Assembly: GCF_018069625.1 (NCBI RefSeq)
Contig: NZ_CP072941.1
Coordinates: 3,658,001 to 3,722,000 of the forward strand
DNA length: 64,000 nt
Reading direction: 5' to 3'
From: Streptomyces yatensis
GTDB taxonomy: Bacteria; Actinomycetota; Actinomycetes; Streptomycetales; Streptomycetaceae
The notes beneath the pieces are model-generated. The model was not told the origin of the DNA and did not search any database. It was given only the letters and a program-made list of their open reading frames with translations. Each line of letters opens with the position of its first letter. The stretch's first letter is position 1. Of the stretch, positions 1 through 8,314 are shown piece by piece. Position numbers and translations under genes: made by a program.

Positions 1-2202
1 CTCGCGGTGCGGGGTGAACGCGGCCCCGGCGGCCACGGCGGTGTGCAGATAGTGGTCGAGCAGCCGGTGCAGCGCGGTGTGGCGCTCCTCCTGCCCGTCG
101 TACGCCCGGGTGAGCTCCACGGCGTAGGCGCGCAGCAGATCGTGGAAGCCGTACTGGCCGGGGGCGCGTTCGGTGATCAGATGCGCCCGGGTGAGCTGGA
201 TCAGCAGCCGGCGGGCCTGCGGGACGGGGACCCCCACCAGGCTGGCGGCGGCGGGGGCCGCGATGTCGGGGCCCGGGTGGACGCCCAGCAGCCGGAACAG
301 CCGGGCGGCGTCGGGGCCCAGGGCGTGGTACGACCAGGAGAAGACGGCCCGGACATCGGTGGTGGCGTCCCCGCCTTCGAAGGCGTCGAGGCTGCCGCGG
401 GCGTCGCGCAGCTCCCCGGCGAGCGCCTCCAGGCCGAAGCGGGGGTGGGCGGCGGCGCGGGCGGCCACGATGGCGAGCGCGAGCGGCAGCCCGGCGCACA
501 CCGTGATCACCTCGGCCACGGCCTCGGGTTCGGCGGCCACCCGCTCGGCACCGACCCGGCTGATCAGCAGCTCGCGCGCCTCGGCGCGGTCGAGCAGATC
601 GAGCGGCAGCGGCTGGGCCTGCTCGGCGACGACCAGGCTGGTGAGTTCGTTACGGCTGGTCAGCACCACCAGACAGCCGGGGGAACCGGGCAGCAGGGGC
701 CGCACCTGCTCGGCGTCCCGGGCGTTGTCGAGCAGGATCAGCATCCGGCGGTCGGCCACCAGGCTCCGGTACAGCGCGGTCTGCGCCTCGACGGTCGCGG
801 GGATCCGGTGGGCGGGCACCTGGAAGGCGTCCAGGAGGCTCCGTACGGCCTCGGCGACGGTCATGGCCGAGTCGGTGGGGCCGAAACCGCGCAGGTTCAG
901 ATAGAGCTGACCGTCGGGGAACCGGTCGCGGACGCGGTGGGCCCAGTGCACCGCGAGGGTCGTCTTGCCGAGGCCGCCACTGCCCGCGATCACGGTGATC
1001 ACCGCGGCCGTGGGCGCCCGTCCGCCGCCCTCGCCCGAGCCCGCGCGCAGCAGGGCGTCCAGCCCGGCCAGTTCGCGCTCCCGGCCGGTGAAGTGGGCGA
1101 CGTCGGAGGGGAGTTGCTGCGGTACGGCGGTGACGACAGAGATGGGCCCGGGGGTGATGACGGGTGGACCGGCGTGGGGCGGATCGGCGGAGGTGGGCGG
1201 GGAGGCGAGTTCCGCGGCGGGCGCGGTGACGGGCTCGGGGCTCTCGTCGGCGGCCGGGACGCCCTCCGGGGCGGGGGACGGGGCGGGCGCCGCGTCGGAC
1301 GGCTGCGCCGGGGGTACGGGAGCGCTCCCGTACGATCCGGGCGGACCGGACGGATCCCCGGACCGGCCGCCGTCTCGGCTGTCCCGGCCGTCCCGGCTGT
1401 CCTCGAGTGCCTCCCGGTGGAGCCGCTGCAGCTCGTCGCCGGGTTCGATGCCCAGCTCCTCCACATACCTCCGGCGGGTGGAGCGGAAGAGCGCGAGGGC
1501 GTCGGCCCGCCTGCCGCCACGCCGCAGCGCCTCCATCAGCAGCGCCACCGAGCGCTCCCGCAAAGGGTGTTCGGCCACCAGGGCGGACAGCTCCGCGGCG
1601 GCCTCGTGGTGCCGTCCGGAGCGCAGGTCGATCGCGGCGAGCTCCTCGACCGCCGTCCGCCGCTCCTCCTCCAGCCCGGCGCCCAGGGTGTCGGGGAGCC
1701 AGCCGCCCGCGACGTCCGCCAGTGCGGGCCCGCGCCACAACTGCAGTGCCGCGCGCAGCAGTTCCCCGGCCCGGCCCTCGGGTCCCTCGGCGAACCCGGC
1801 GGCCCGGGCGGCCGACCCGACGGCCCCGGCAGCCCCACTGGCCCCAGCGTCCTTGGGGCCCTCCCGCGCGGCCCGCACCAGATCGCGGAACCGGTGCAGA
1901 TCGACCTGCTCACGCGCGACGGTCAGGGAATAGCCCTTCGCCGATGTCGTCAACTCGGCCCCGGGCAAGGCGGAAAGGATCCGCCGCAGCTTGGAAATCT
2001 GCACCTGCACGGCGTTTCGCGCGGACCCCGGCGGGTCCTCGCCCCATACTGCCAACACCAGCCTGTCGACGGACACCACGCGGCCGGAGGCCATCAGCAG
2101 CATCGCCAGAACAGACCGCTGCTGCGCGGCGGTCGGCCCCAGGAGACGCTCGCCCTGCCATATTCCGACCGGTCCCAACAGGCGAAACTCGGTCCCATCC
2201 AC
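1..2202 (-). CDS. SARP/AfsR-type transcriptional regulator, C-terminus cut by window edge
   Basis: The frame opens at a GTG at 2202, with GGGGG six bases upstream, and stays open for 734 codons to the left edge, so the C-terminus is missing. The N-terminal ~95 residues are an OmpR-like winged helix (EFRLLGPVGIWQGERLLGP near the start). A bacterial transcriptional activator domain follows at about 100-245, with the typical HHEAAAELSALVAEHPLRE segment. Next come a Pro/Ala-rich linker (~250-345) and an NB-ARC ATPase. Its P-loop GSGGLGKTT lies near residue 406 and its Walker B RMLILLDNA follows. This order is that of AfsR-like SARPs, whose C-terminal TPR repeats would lie outside the window. Such proteins activate secondary-metabolism or developmental genes; the target here is unknown. 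No biosynthetic cluster is visible next to it. Confidence 0.93.
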   Translation of the reverse strand, partial: MDGTEFRLLGPVGIWQGERLLGPTAAQQRSVLAMLLMASGRVVSVDRLVLAVWGEDPPGSARNAVQVQISKLRRILSALPGAELTTSAKGYSLTVAREQVDLHRFRDLVRAAREGPKDAGASGAAGAVGSAARAAGFAEGPEGRAGELLRAALQLWRGPALADVAGGWLPDTLGAGLEEERRTAVEELAAIDLRSGRHHEAAAELSALVAEHPLRERSVALLMEALRRGGRRADALALFRSTRRRYVEELGIEPGDELQRLHREALEDSRDGRDSRDGGRSGDPSGPPGSYGSAPVPPAQPSDAAPAPSPAPEGVPAADESPEPVTAPAAELASPPTSADPPHAGPPVITPGPISVVTAVPQQLPSDVAHFTGRERELAGLDALLRAGSGEGGGRAPTAAVITVIAGSGGLGKTTLAVHWAHRVRDRFPDGQLYLNLRGFGPTDSAMTVAEAVRSLLDAFQVPAHRIPATVEAQTALYRSLVADRRMLILLDNARDAEQVRPLLPGSPGCLVVLTSRNELTSLVVAEQAQPLPLDLLDRAEARELLISRVGAERVAAEPEAVAEVITVCAGLPLALAIVAARAAAHPRFGLEALAGELRDARGSLDAFEGGDATTDVRAVFSWSYHALGPDAARLFRLLGVHPGPDIAAPAAASLVGVPVPQARRLLIQLTRAHLITERAPGQYGFHDLLRAYAVELTRAYDGQEERHTALHRLLDHYLHTAVAAGAAFTPHRE

Positions 2203-2452
2203 ACACTGCCCCCGTTGGTACCAGAGATTTCACTGTGACCATGTGGAAGCCTACCCACGGGTTCGGGTCAGCGAGGCATCAGCGGGATATCAGCGGCTCG
2301 TAGCACCCTACGGTCATCGAGGGCCCCATGGGCACCAGAAGCCCACCCGGTCACCGCGGCGGCGGCGACCGAACCGGAAGTGTCCGGTCCGGGGCCCTCA
2401 TCCACCAATGAACGGGGGACAGCATGGCAGTGAGGTGCCGAGGAGGCGGCTC

Positions 2453-2647
2453 ATGACCACGGCTGAAGGAACACGAAGCACACCTCGGATCGGCGAGCTC
2501 GTCTACGACCTCGAACGCGAGGCCATGGGGCGCGTCGCCTACGTCGACACCGGCGGCAACGTCGCCTGGGTCAAACCCCTGCACGAGGGCCCCGAATGGA
2601 CGGCCCTCCCGGAACAGCTGCGCCGCGCGCCGGACGGTGAGCGCTGA
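2453..2647 (+). CDS. small conserved actinomycete protein, 64 aa
   Basis: A short ORF starts at an ATG at 2453 with AGGAGGC at 2441-2447. It contains the segment RIGELVYDLEREAMGRVAYV, followed by a WVKPLHEGPEWTALPEQL tail. Proteins of this length and pattern are widespread in Streptomyces and carry no assigned function. The GELVYD...GRV portion looks like a small beta-rich domain, possibly PRC-barrel-like, but that is only an impression. It is a single gene, divergent from the SARP regulator. Confidence 0.72.
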   Translation: MTTAEGTRSTPRIGELVYDLEREAMGRVAYVDTGGNVAWVKPLHEGPEWTALPEQLRRAPDGER

Positions 2648-2753
2648 GGCGCCTCCGGCGCCCAGGAGACCGCCGACGGGCAGTGGCGGCGTAGCAATGG
2701 CGGCGTCTCGCGTCCTCCAACGGGGGGAAGACGCGGGGCGCCATTCGCCGTGT

Positions 2754-2817
2754 GCGCAAGGCGTGTGTACGCGACGCGCGTGTGCGCGCAAGGCGTGTGT
2801 ACGCGACGCGCGTGTGC
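2754..2817. repeat. two exact tandem copies of a 32-bp unit
   Basis: Bases 2754-2785 and 2786-2817 are identical. The unit is made of alternating GTGTGCGCG and TACGCGACGCG blocks. It lies in the 245-bp gap between the small conserved gene and the symporter terminator. No gene is supported here on either strand. Confidence 0.85.
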
Positions 2818-2841
2818 GCACCGTACGCGCTCGTGAAACGC

Positions 2842-2879
2842 CCGCGGCCCTGCCCCGATTCAGGAGGGCAGGGCCGCGG
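2842..2879 (-). terminator. hairpin terminator of the dicarboxylate symporter gene
   Basis: A perfect 13-bp stem (CCGCGGCCCTGCC at 2842-2854 with its complement at 2867-2879) encloses a 12-base loop. It lies 13 bases beyond the stop codon of the minus-strand symporter gene. There is no U tract, as is usual in Streptomyces. Confidence 0.75.
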
Positions 2880-2892
2880 TGCGCGCAAGGTG

Positions 2893-4332
2893 TCAGGCGG
2901 GCACGTGCTCCTTCGCCGTGTCACCGTCACGCCGCTCGGGGAGGGTCTTGCCCTCGGCCCCGTCGGAGTCGTCGGCGGCCGGGCCGTGACCGCCGCCGTG
3001 GCGCGCGAAGCCCTCGGCGTCGAACGGCAGCCGTCCGCCCAGGACTTCGTTCATCCGCTCCTTGTCGATCTCCTTGGTCCAGGTGCCGACCAGGACGGTC
3101 GCCACCGCGTTGCCCGCGAAGTTGGTGAGGGCGCGGGCCTCGCTCATGAAGCGGTCGATGCCGACGATGAGGCCGACGCCGTCGACCAGTTCGGGCCGGT
3201 GCGACTGCAGACCGCCCGCCAGTGTCGCCATGCCAGCGCCGGTCACACCGGCGGCGCCCTTCGACGCGACGATCATGAAGACGAGGAGGGATATCTGCTG
3301 GCCTATGGAGAGCGGGTCGCCCATGGCCTCGGCGATGAACAGCGAGGCCATCGTCAGGTAGATGGCGGTGCCGTCCAGGTTGAAGGAGTACCCGGTGGGG
3401 ACGGTGATACCGGCCACCGGCTTGCTGACGCCCGCGTGCTCCATCTTCGCGATGAGCAGCGGCAGCGCCGACTCGGAGGACGAGGTGGACAGGATCAGCA
3501 GGAACTCCCGCGCCAGGTACTTCAGCAGCAGGAAGATGTTCACGCCCGCGACCAGCCGCAGGATCGTCCCGAGGACGAGGAACACGAACAGCGCGCAGGT
3601 CACATAGAAGCCGATCATGATGACCGCGAGCGCCTTGAGCGCGTCCAGACCGGTCTCGCCGACCACGGCGGCCATCGCGCCGAAGGCGCCCACCGGAGCG
3701 GCCCACATGACCATCGACAGCAGTTTGAAGACGAGCTGCTGTATGTGGCCTATGCCGCGCAGCACCGGCTCGCCCGCCTTGCCCATCGCCTGCAGGGCGA
3801 AGCCCGCGAGGAGGGCCACGAACAGGGTCTGCAGCACCTCGCCCTCGGTGAAGGCGGAGACCAGCGTCTTCGGGATGATCCCGAGCAGGAAGTCCGCCGT
3901 CGACTCGGAGGCGCCCTCGGCCTGGCTCTGTCCGGCCTGGGCCGCGTCATGGCTCATGTGCAGGCCGCTGCCCGGCTCGAGGAAGTTGCCGACGACCAGG
4001 CCGATGGCGAGGGCCACGGTCGACATCACCATGAAGTAGCCGAGCGCGAGACCGCCGACCGCGCCGACCTTCGCGGCCTTGCGCACCGAACCGACCCCGA
4101 GCACGATCGTGCAGAAGATGATCGGCGAGATCAGCATCTTGATCAGGTTGACGAAACCTTCGCCGATGGGCTTGAGCTCCACCGCCGTATCGGGGGCCGC
4201 GAAGCCCACGAGGATGCCGAGCGCCACCGCGCCGATGACGGCGAGGTAGAGGTAGTGAATCCTTTCTTTCTTCGGCTTCGTCCCGTCCGGCTCCGTACGC
4301 CCGGATGCGGGCGGCGTGGTGTCCGCAGCCAC
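2893..4332 (-). CDS. dctA: C4-dicarboxylate:cation symporter (DAACS/SDF family)
   Basis: A 479-residue membrane protein of the sodium:dicarboxylate symporter family. The first membrane helix starts near residue 27 (HYLYLAVIGAVALGILVGFA). The family's serine-rich hairpin is at 281-289 (LSTSSSESAL region). The substrate and cation signature NLDGTA is at 318-323, and GIDRFMSEARALTNFAGN at 391-408 is the C-terminal substrate-binding helix. By family, it imports succinate, fumarate or malate with cations. It is transcribed away from a CitA/DcuS-like sensor kinase gene, the usual arrangement for dicarboxylate-induced uptake. The ATG at 4332 is preceded by AGGAGG. Confidence 0.93.
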   Translation of the reverse strand: MAADTTPPASGRTEPDGTKPKKERIHYLYLAVIGAVALGILVGFAAPDTAVELKPIGEGFVNLIKMLISPIIFCTIVLGVGSVRKAAKVGAVGGLALGYFMVMSTVALAIGLVVGNFLEPGSGLHMSHDAAQAGQSQAEGASESTADFLLGIIPKTLVSAFTEGEVLQTLFVALLAGFALQAMGKAGEPVLRGIGHIQQLVFKLLSMVMWAAPVGAFGAMAAVVGETGLDALKALAVIMIGFYVTCALFVFLVLGTILRLVAGVNIFLLLKYLAREFLLILSTSSSESALPLLIAKMEHAGVSKPVAGITVPTGYSFNLDGTAIYLTMASLFIAEAMGDPLSIGQQISLLVFMIVASKGAAGVTGAGMATLAGGLQSHRPELVDGVGLIVGIDRFMSEARALTNFAGNAVATVLVGTWTKEIDKERMNEVLGGRLPFDAEGFARHGGGHGPAADDSDGAEGKTLPERRDGDTAKEHVPA

Positions 4333-4489
4333 GGTGCTGCCTCCTTCTCATCTGCCGTCCAACTGTCCCGGCGCTGTACTGTGTGCGGCTCGCACACCGC
4401 CTTGAACGGTCCCGGCGACTATGCCCCACGCTGTGATGGGGGTCACCCTTCCGTTCATTTCGTTCATACAAAGATCCGTGTGCAGACTG

Positions 4490-6118
4490 ATGGCCATGCG
4501 CATCCCCCACCCACGGAGCCTGGCCGGCCAGCTCTTCGCGATGCAGGTCGTGCTGGTCGCCGCCCTGGTGGCCGGATGCGCCGTCTTCGCCTACGTCACC
4601 GACCGCGAGCAGGCGGTGGCGGCCGCGCGGCAGCGGGCGACGGCCGCCGCGGTGGCCGTCGCCGACTCCCCGTCGGTCGCCGAGGCCGCACGGTCCGAGG
4701 ACCCCACCGCCCGGCTCCAGCCGTATGCGGAGAAGGTGCGCCGGGACACCGGCGTCACCTTCGTCACGATCATGGATACCCACGGGGTGCGCTGGGCGCA
4801 CCCCGATCCGCGCCAGATCGGCGCCACCTATCTCGGCCACATCAAGCCCGCGCTGCGCGGCCGGATCTTCGACGAGACGTATACGGGCACGCTCGGCTCC
4901 TCGGTGCGCGTGGTCGCCCCGGTGCGCGACGACCGCGCCGGCGGCCGGATCACCGCGCTGGTCAGCGCGGGCATCACGGTGGACACGATCAGCGCCCAGG
5001 TGCGCCGCCAGTTGCTCGCGCTGCTCGGTGTGGCCGCCGCCGCGCTCGCGATCGGCGGCCTGTGCGCGTATGTCATCAACGCCCGGCTGCGCCGCCATAC
5101 GCACGGCATGAACGCAGACGAGCTGAGCCGGATGCACGACTACCACCAGGCCGCGCTGCACGGCGTGCGCGAGGGGCTGCTGATGCTCGACGGCGGGCGG
5201 CGGATCGCGCTGATCAACGACGGCGGACGGGAGCTGCTCGGCCTGCCCGAGGACTCCGTCGGCCGCTACGTCTCCGACCTGGGCCTGCCGCCCGCGCTGA
5301 CCGGCGCCCTGCTGGCCACCGAGCCGCGCGTGGACGAACTGCATCTGACCGCGGAACGGGTCGTGGTCGTCAACACCTCTCCGGTGAGCAGCGGGGAACA
5401 GCGCGGCACGGTCGTCACCCTGCGCGACCACACCGAGCTCCAGGCGCTCTCCGGCGAGCTGGACTCGGTGCGCGGCTTCGCGGAGGCGCTGCGCTCCCAG
5501 GCCCATGAGGCCGCGAATCGGCTGCATGCCGTCGTCTCGCTGATCGAGCTGGGCCGGGAGGACGAGGCGGTCGACTTCGCCACCGCCGAGCTGGAGCTGG
5601 CCCAGGCGCTGACCGACCAGGTCGTGGGCGCGGTCGCCGAACCGGTGCTGGCCGCGCTGCTGCTGGGCAAGGCGGCCCAGGCCAACGAGCGCGGTGTCGA
5701 GCTCGTCCTCGCCCCCGACAGCCGCATCGACGACGGCGTCCTCCCGCCCGGCCTGCCCGCCCGCGACCTGGTGACCATCCTCGGCAACCTCATCGACAAC
5801 GCCACGGACGCGGCCGCCGAGGGCGTCGGCCACGGCGGGGCCCCCCGCAGCGCCCGCGTCACGGTCACCGCCCGCGCGGACGGGGGCGAGCTGACGCTGC
5901 GCGTCGCGGACACCGGCGCCGGGCTCGACCCGGCGGCGGCCGAGGAGGTCTTCCGCCGCGGCTGGAGCACCAAGTCCCCGGGCCGCGGCCTGGGCCTGGC
6001 CCTGGTCCGCCAGGCCGCCCGCCGCAACGCGGGCACGGTGGAGGTGGCGGCCGCCCCGGACGGCGGCGCCGAATTCACGATCCGCCTGCCATTGGCGTCC
6101 CCGGCCCCCACACCGTGA
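4490..6118 (+). CDS. sensor histidine kinase, CitA/DcuS-like
   Basis: 542 residues from the ATG at 4490; a second ATG at 4496 is equally possible. One N-terminal membrane helix (~12-34) precedes an extracytoplasmic PDC/sCache sensor with the segment TIMDTHGVRWAHPDPRQIG. A second helix follows at ~165-190, then a cytoplasmic PAS domain (~205-300), a SpoOB-type dimerisation helix with the phospho-acceptor His in RSQAHEAANRLHAV, and a HATPase domain. The ATPase shows the N box NLIDNATDAA and the G motifs DTGAGL and GRGLGLALV. This is the layout of kinases sensing citrate or C4-dicarboxylates. It is divergent from the symporter and probably controls it together with the response regulator at 6833. 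Confidence 0.92.
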   Translation: MAMRIPHPRSLAGQLFAMQVVLVAALVAGCAVFAYVTDREQAVAAARQRATAAAVAVADSPSVAEAARSEDPTARLQPYAEKVRRDTGVTFVTIMDTHGVRWAHPDPRQIGATYLGHIKPALRGRIFDETYTGTLGSSVRVVAPVRDDRAGGRITALVSAGITVDTISAQVRRQLLALLGVAAAALAIGGLCAYVINARLRRHTHGMNADELSRMHDYHQAALHGVREGLLMLDGGRRIALINDGGRELLGLPEDSVGRYVSDLGLPPALTGALLATEPRVDELHLTAERVVVVNTSPVSSGEQRGTVVTLRDHTELQALSGELDSVRGFAEALRSQAHEAANRLHAVVSLIELGREDEAVDFATAELELAQALTDQVVGAVAEPVLAALLLGKAAQANERGVELVLAPDSRIDDGVLPPGLPARDLVTILGNLIDNATDAAAEGVGHGGAPRSARVTVTARADGGELTLRVADTGAGLDPAAAEEVFRRGWSTKSPGRGLGLALVRQAARRNAGTVEVAAAPDGGAEFTIRLPLASPAPTP

Positions 6119-6832
6119 CCCCCTTCACGGCCCCGCGCCGCCCTCCGGCCGAACGGCCCGCGCCCGGGGCCAAGGCGCCCCGAGCGCCGCACGGGGCGGC
6201 CCCGGCCGGACGGCCGCCCGCCCGACCACCGCACGGCAGCACGGCGCGTCCGCCGAATGCCCGCCACCTCGGCGCGCCATCGCGGCAGGGGCTCGGCTCC
6301 ACCGGGGCGGGCCCGGCCGGACGGCCACCCCATCCCGGCATGGCAGCACGGCGCGCCGCACCCGCCGAGATGCCCCCGCCCAGCATCGGCACGCGGTGTC
6401 GGGGCGCCCCGCCACCCTGGCCGCCGGGCGGCCTTATCCAGCCGCTCGCGGGCGGCACGGGGGGCGACCAGAGCTTCGGCGGGACGGGCCCGCCCGGCCC
6501 AGCGCCGCCCGCCGCACGGCGCCCCACCCCGCCCGGCGCCGGGAGCGGCCGGCCACCCCCGCGCGTCCGAGCCGGGCGCGGCTCCCCCAGCGGATCGCCG
6601 CCCGCCACCTCACCCCCGGCCAGGGGCCACATCCAGCCGCCCGGGGGGCGGGAAGCCGGGGTGCCGAAGGCCCGTAGCACGGGCGGTAGGGGAATCGTCA
6701 CCGTAGGGATCTGGCCACCCGCGGTTACCCTCCGTAAATTGGAGCCCTAAGCCTTCCACGCACCGCACCGCACCGCGTTGCACCGCATCGCGCACCGCAC
6801 CGCACCGCACCGCACCCGAGAGGAATCCGTCC
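6119..6832. other. 714-bp GC-extreme gap between kinase and response regulator
   Basis: No convincing gene was found. A plus-strand reading frame begins at a GTG overlapping the kinase stop (6115) and would give a 211-residue Pro/Arg/Gly protein. The opposite frames give equally Pro/Gly-rich products, which is the usual sign of non-coding GC-rich DNA. The stretch contains an imperfect direct duplication: about 6196-6250 resembles 6301-6356, sharing CCCGGCCGGACGGCC and GGCAGCACGGCGCG. It ends in a GCACC pentamer tract just before the response regulator. Confidence 0.6.
6760..6815. repeat. GCACC pentanucleotide tract upstream of response regulator
   Basis: Three GCACC units are followed by degenerate units (GCGTT, GCACC, GCATC) and then five further GCACC units ending at 6815. 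The tract ends immediately before the AGAGGA ribosome-binding site (6819-6824) of the response regulator. Confidence 0.85.
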
Positions 6833-7540
6833 ATGAGCCCGCCGCAGGCGAAACCGGGGGATCCGGCGCCGATCCGGGTTCTCGTCGTCGAAGACGACCC
6901 CGTCGCGGCGGACGCGCACCGGATGTACGTCGACCGCGTCCCCGGCTTCGCCGTCGTCGGGACCGCGCGGAGCGGCGGGGACGCCCAGCGGCTGCTGGAG
7001 CGGACGCCCGCCGATCTGCTGCTGCTGGACCTCTACCTCCCGGACGGGCACGGCCTGCAGCTCGTACGGGCGCTGCGCGCGGCCGGGAACGGGGCGGATG
7101 TGATCGCGGTCACGTCGGCCCGGGACCTGGCGATGGTCCGCGACGGGGTCTCCCTCGGGGTCGTGCAGTACGTGCTGAAACCGTTCACCTTCTCCACTCT
7201 CCGGGACCGCCTCCTCCGCTACGCCGAGTTCCGGGCGACCGCGGGCGAGGCGAGCGGGCAGGACGAGGTGGACCGCGCGCTGGCCGCGCTGCGGGCGCCG
7301 CAGCCCGCCGCGATGCCCAAGGGGCTGACCCAGGCCACCCTGCACGCGGTCACCGAGGCGCTGCGCGGCGCGGAGGAGGGGATCTCGGCCGCGGCCACCG
7401 CCGAGACCGTGGGGATCTCCCGGATCACCGCCCGCCGCTATCTGGAACACCTGGTGGAGGCCGGACGAGCCGCCCGCGCCCCGCACTACGGGCAGATCGG
7501 CCGCCCCGAGCTGCTGTACCGCTGGCTCAGCGAGCACTAG
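6833..7540 (+). CDS. response regulator, CitB/DcuR-like
   Basis: 235 residues. The N-terminal receiver domain has the acidic pocket VLVVEDDP, the phospho-acceptor Asp in LLLLDLYLPDGHG, a Thr in AVTSAR and the conserved Lys in YVLKPF. The C-terminal ~80 residues carry a helix-turn-helix (VGISRITARRYLEHLVEAG) and a GRPELLYRW end, as in regulators partnered with CitA/DcuS kinases. The ATG at 6833 has AGAGGA eight bases upstream. It lies 714 bp beyond the kinase stop, an unusually long gap for a two-component pair. Its likely target is the symporter gene at 2893-4332; that is inference from context. Confidence 0.92.
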   Translation: MSPPQAKPGDPAPIRVLVVEDDPVAADAHRMYVDRVPGFAVVGTARSGGDAQRLLERTPADLLLLDLYLPDGHGLQLVRALRAAGNGADVIAVTSARDLAMVRDGVSLGVVQYVLKPFTFSTLRDRLLRYAEFRATAGEASGQDEVDRALAALRAPQPAAMPKGLTQATLHAVTEALRGAEEGISAAATAETVGISRITARRYLEHLVEAGRAARAPHYGQIGRPELLYRWLSEH

Positions 7541-7715
7541 GCGCTCCGCTGGAAGTGTCGGGATGCGTCGTCGGCCGACCGCGGCGCCGTCGTGGCTGGT
7601 CGCGCCCGTGCGGCGGAGCCGCACATCGACACAGCCCCGCGCCCCTTCGGGGGCCGCCCGAAGCCGCCCGAACCGTCGCGGACTTCCTCTGACCCCCTGG
7701 CGAACACTAGGCGCT
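7530..7715. repeat. dispersed Streptomyces intergenic repeat between 16-bp direct repeats
   Basis: The 16 bases at 7530-7545 and 7700-7715 match at 15 positions (GCGA[G/A]CACTAGGCGCT). They enclose ~154 bp of a sequence type I recognise as common between Streptomyces genes, with CGTCGTGGCTGGTCGCGCCC and GCCCCGCGCCCCTTCGGGGG. The left copy contains the stop of the response regulator. The right copy contains the stop of the minus-strand HxlR gene. Confidence 0.6.
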
Positions 7716-8216
7716 GTCCGCGGTCGAGGCCGCGACCGCGGCTTCGTACGCCTGCTGCAGCCGCTCCGAAGCGGTGGGGCTCTTGGGGCTTTCGCGTGTG
7801 ACGCCGAGGTGGATCTCGCGCAGTTCGTCCATGAGCTCATCGACGAGGTGCGGGGAGCCCTCCGCGAGGAGGCGGGCACGCACCGCGAGTTCCGGGGTCG
7901 TGGGCCGGTGCCGCAGCCCCCACGCGCCGAGGGCGACCATCACCGGCAGCGTCTGGATGCCGGCTTCGGTGAGGGTGTAGGTCGCTTTCTGGCCACGCGT
8001 GGCACCGTCGCGGCTGAGCAGCCCTCCCTCGACGAGCTTGCGCAGCCGGCTGGCGAGGATGTTGGACGCGATGCCCTCGTCGTTCCGGGCCAGCAGATCG
8101 CGGAAGTGACGACGTCCACCGAAGATCACGTCGCGCAGCACGATCAGCGTCCACGGGTCCCCCAGGACCTCCACCGCGGCGTTGATCGCACAACCCGAAC
8201 GCGGCTCCTCACGCAT
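7707..8216 (-). CDS. HxlR-family winged-helix regulator
   Basis: 169 residues from the ATG at 8216, chosen because GGGAGGTGGGAG lies just upstream; an ATG 84 bases further upstream lacks a binding site. HxlR features are the Cys near the N-terminus (SGCAINAAVEVLGDPWTLI), the helix FRDLLARNDEGIASNILASR and the wing (RDGATRGQKATYTLTEAG). Such regulators often sense electrophiles or oxidants and repress a divergent gene. The divergent RibD/DHFR-like gene begins 99 bases away, with an inverted repeat between them. A C-terminal extension (residues ~110-169) continues beyond the usual HxlR core. Confidence 0.9.
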   Translation of the reverse strand: MREEPRSGCAINAAVEVLGDPWTLIVLRDVIFGGRRHFRDLLARNDEGIASNILASRLRKLVEGGLLSRDGATRGQKATYTLTEAGIQTLPVMVALGAWGLRHRPTTPELAVRARLLAEGSPHLVDELMDELREIHLGVTRESPKSPTASERLQQAYEAAVAASTADSA

Positions 8217-8236
8217 CGCGCTCCCACCTCCCGACT

Positions 8237-8294
8237 GATTGCAACCCGCAACCCCTCCATCGTAGAGTTCAGCAACCAGTTGCAGTTCGCAATC
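8237..8294. promoter_or_regulatory. putative operator, inverted repeat between HxlR and RibD-like genes
   Basis: GATTGCAACCCGCAAC (8237-8252) and GTTGCAGTTCGCAATC (8279-8294) are inverted copies matching at 13 of 16 positions. The spacing of 26 bp lies between two divergent starts. This fits binding by the adjacent HxlR protein. Confidence 0.6.
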
Positions 8295-8314
8295 ACTCAC
8301 CGGAGGTGGGCCGC

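Noticed and set aside
7..2238. Plus-strand open frame of 743 codons
   Set aside because: Antisense of the SARP gene, whose domains read clearly on the minus strand.
2752..5508. Plus-strand open frame of 918 codons over the symporter and kinase
   Set aside because: Antisense of dctA then out of frame with the kinase; composition is His/Arg/Gly-rich with no recognisable domain.
6115..6750. 211-codon frame overlapping the kinase stop
   Set aside because: The start position is tempting for coupling, but the product is Pro/Gly/Arg low complexity and the opposite strand gives the same kind of product.
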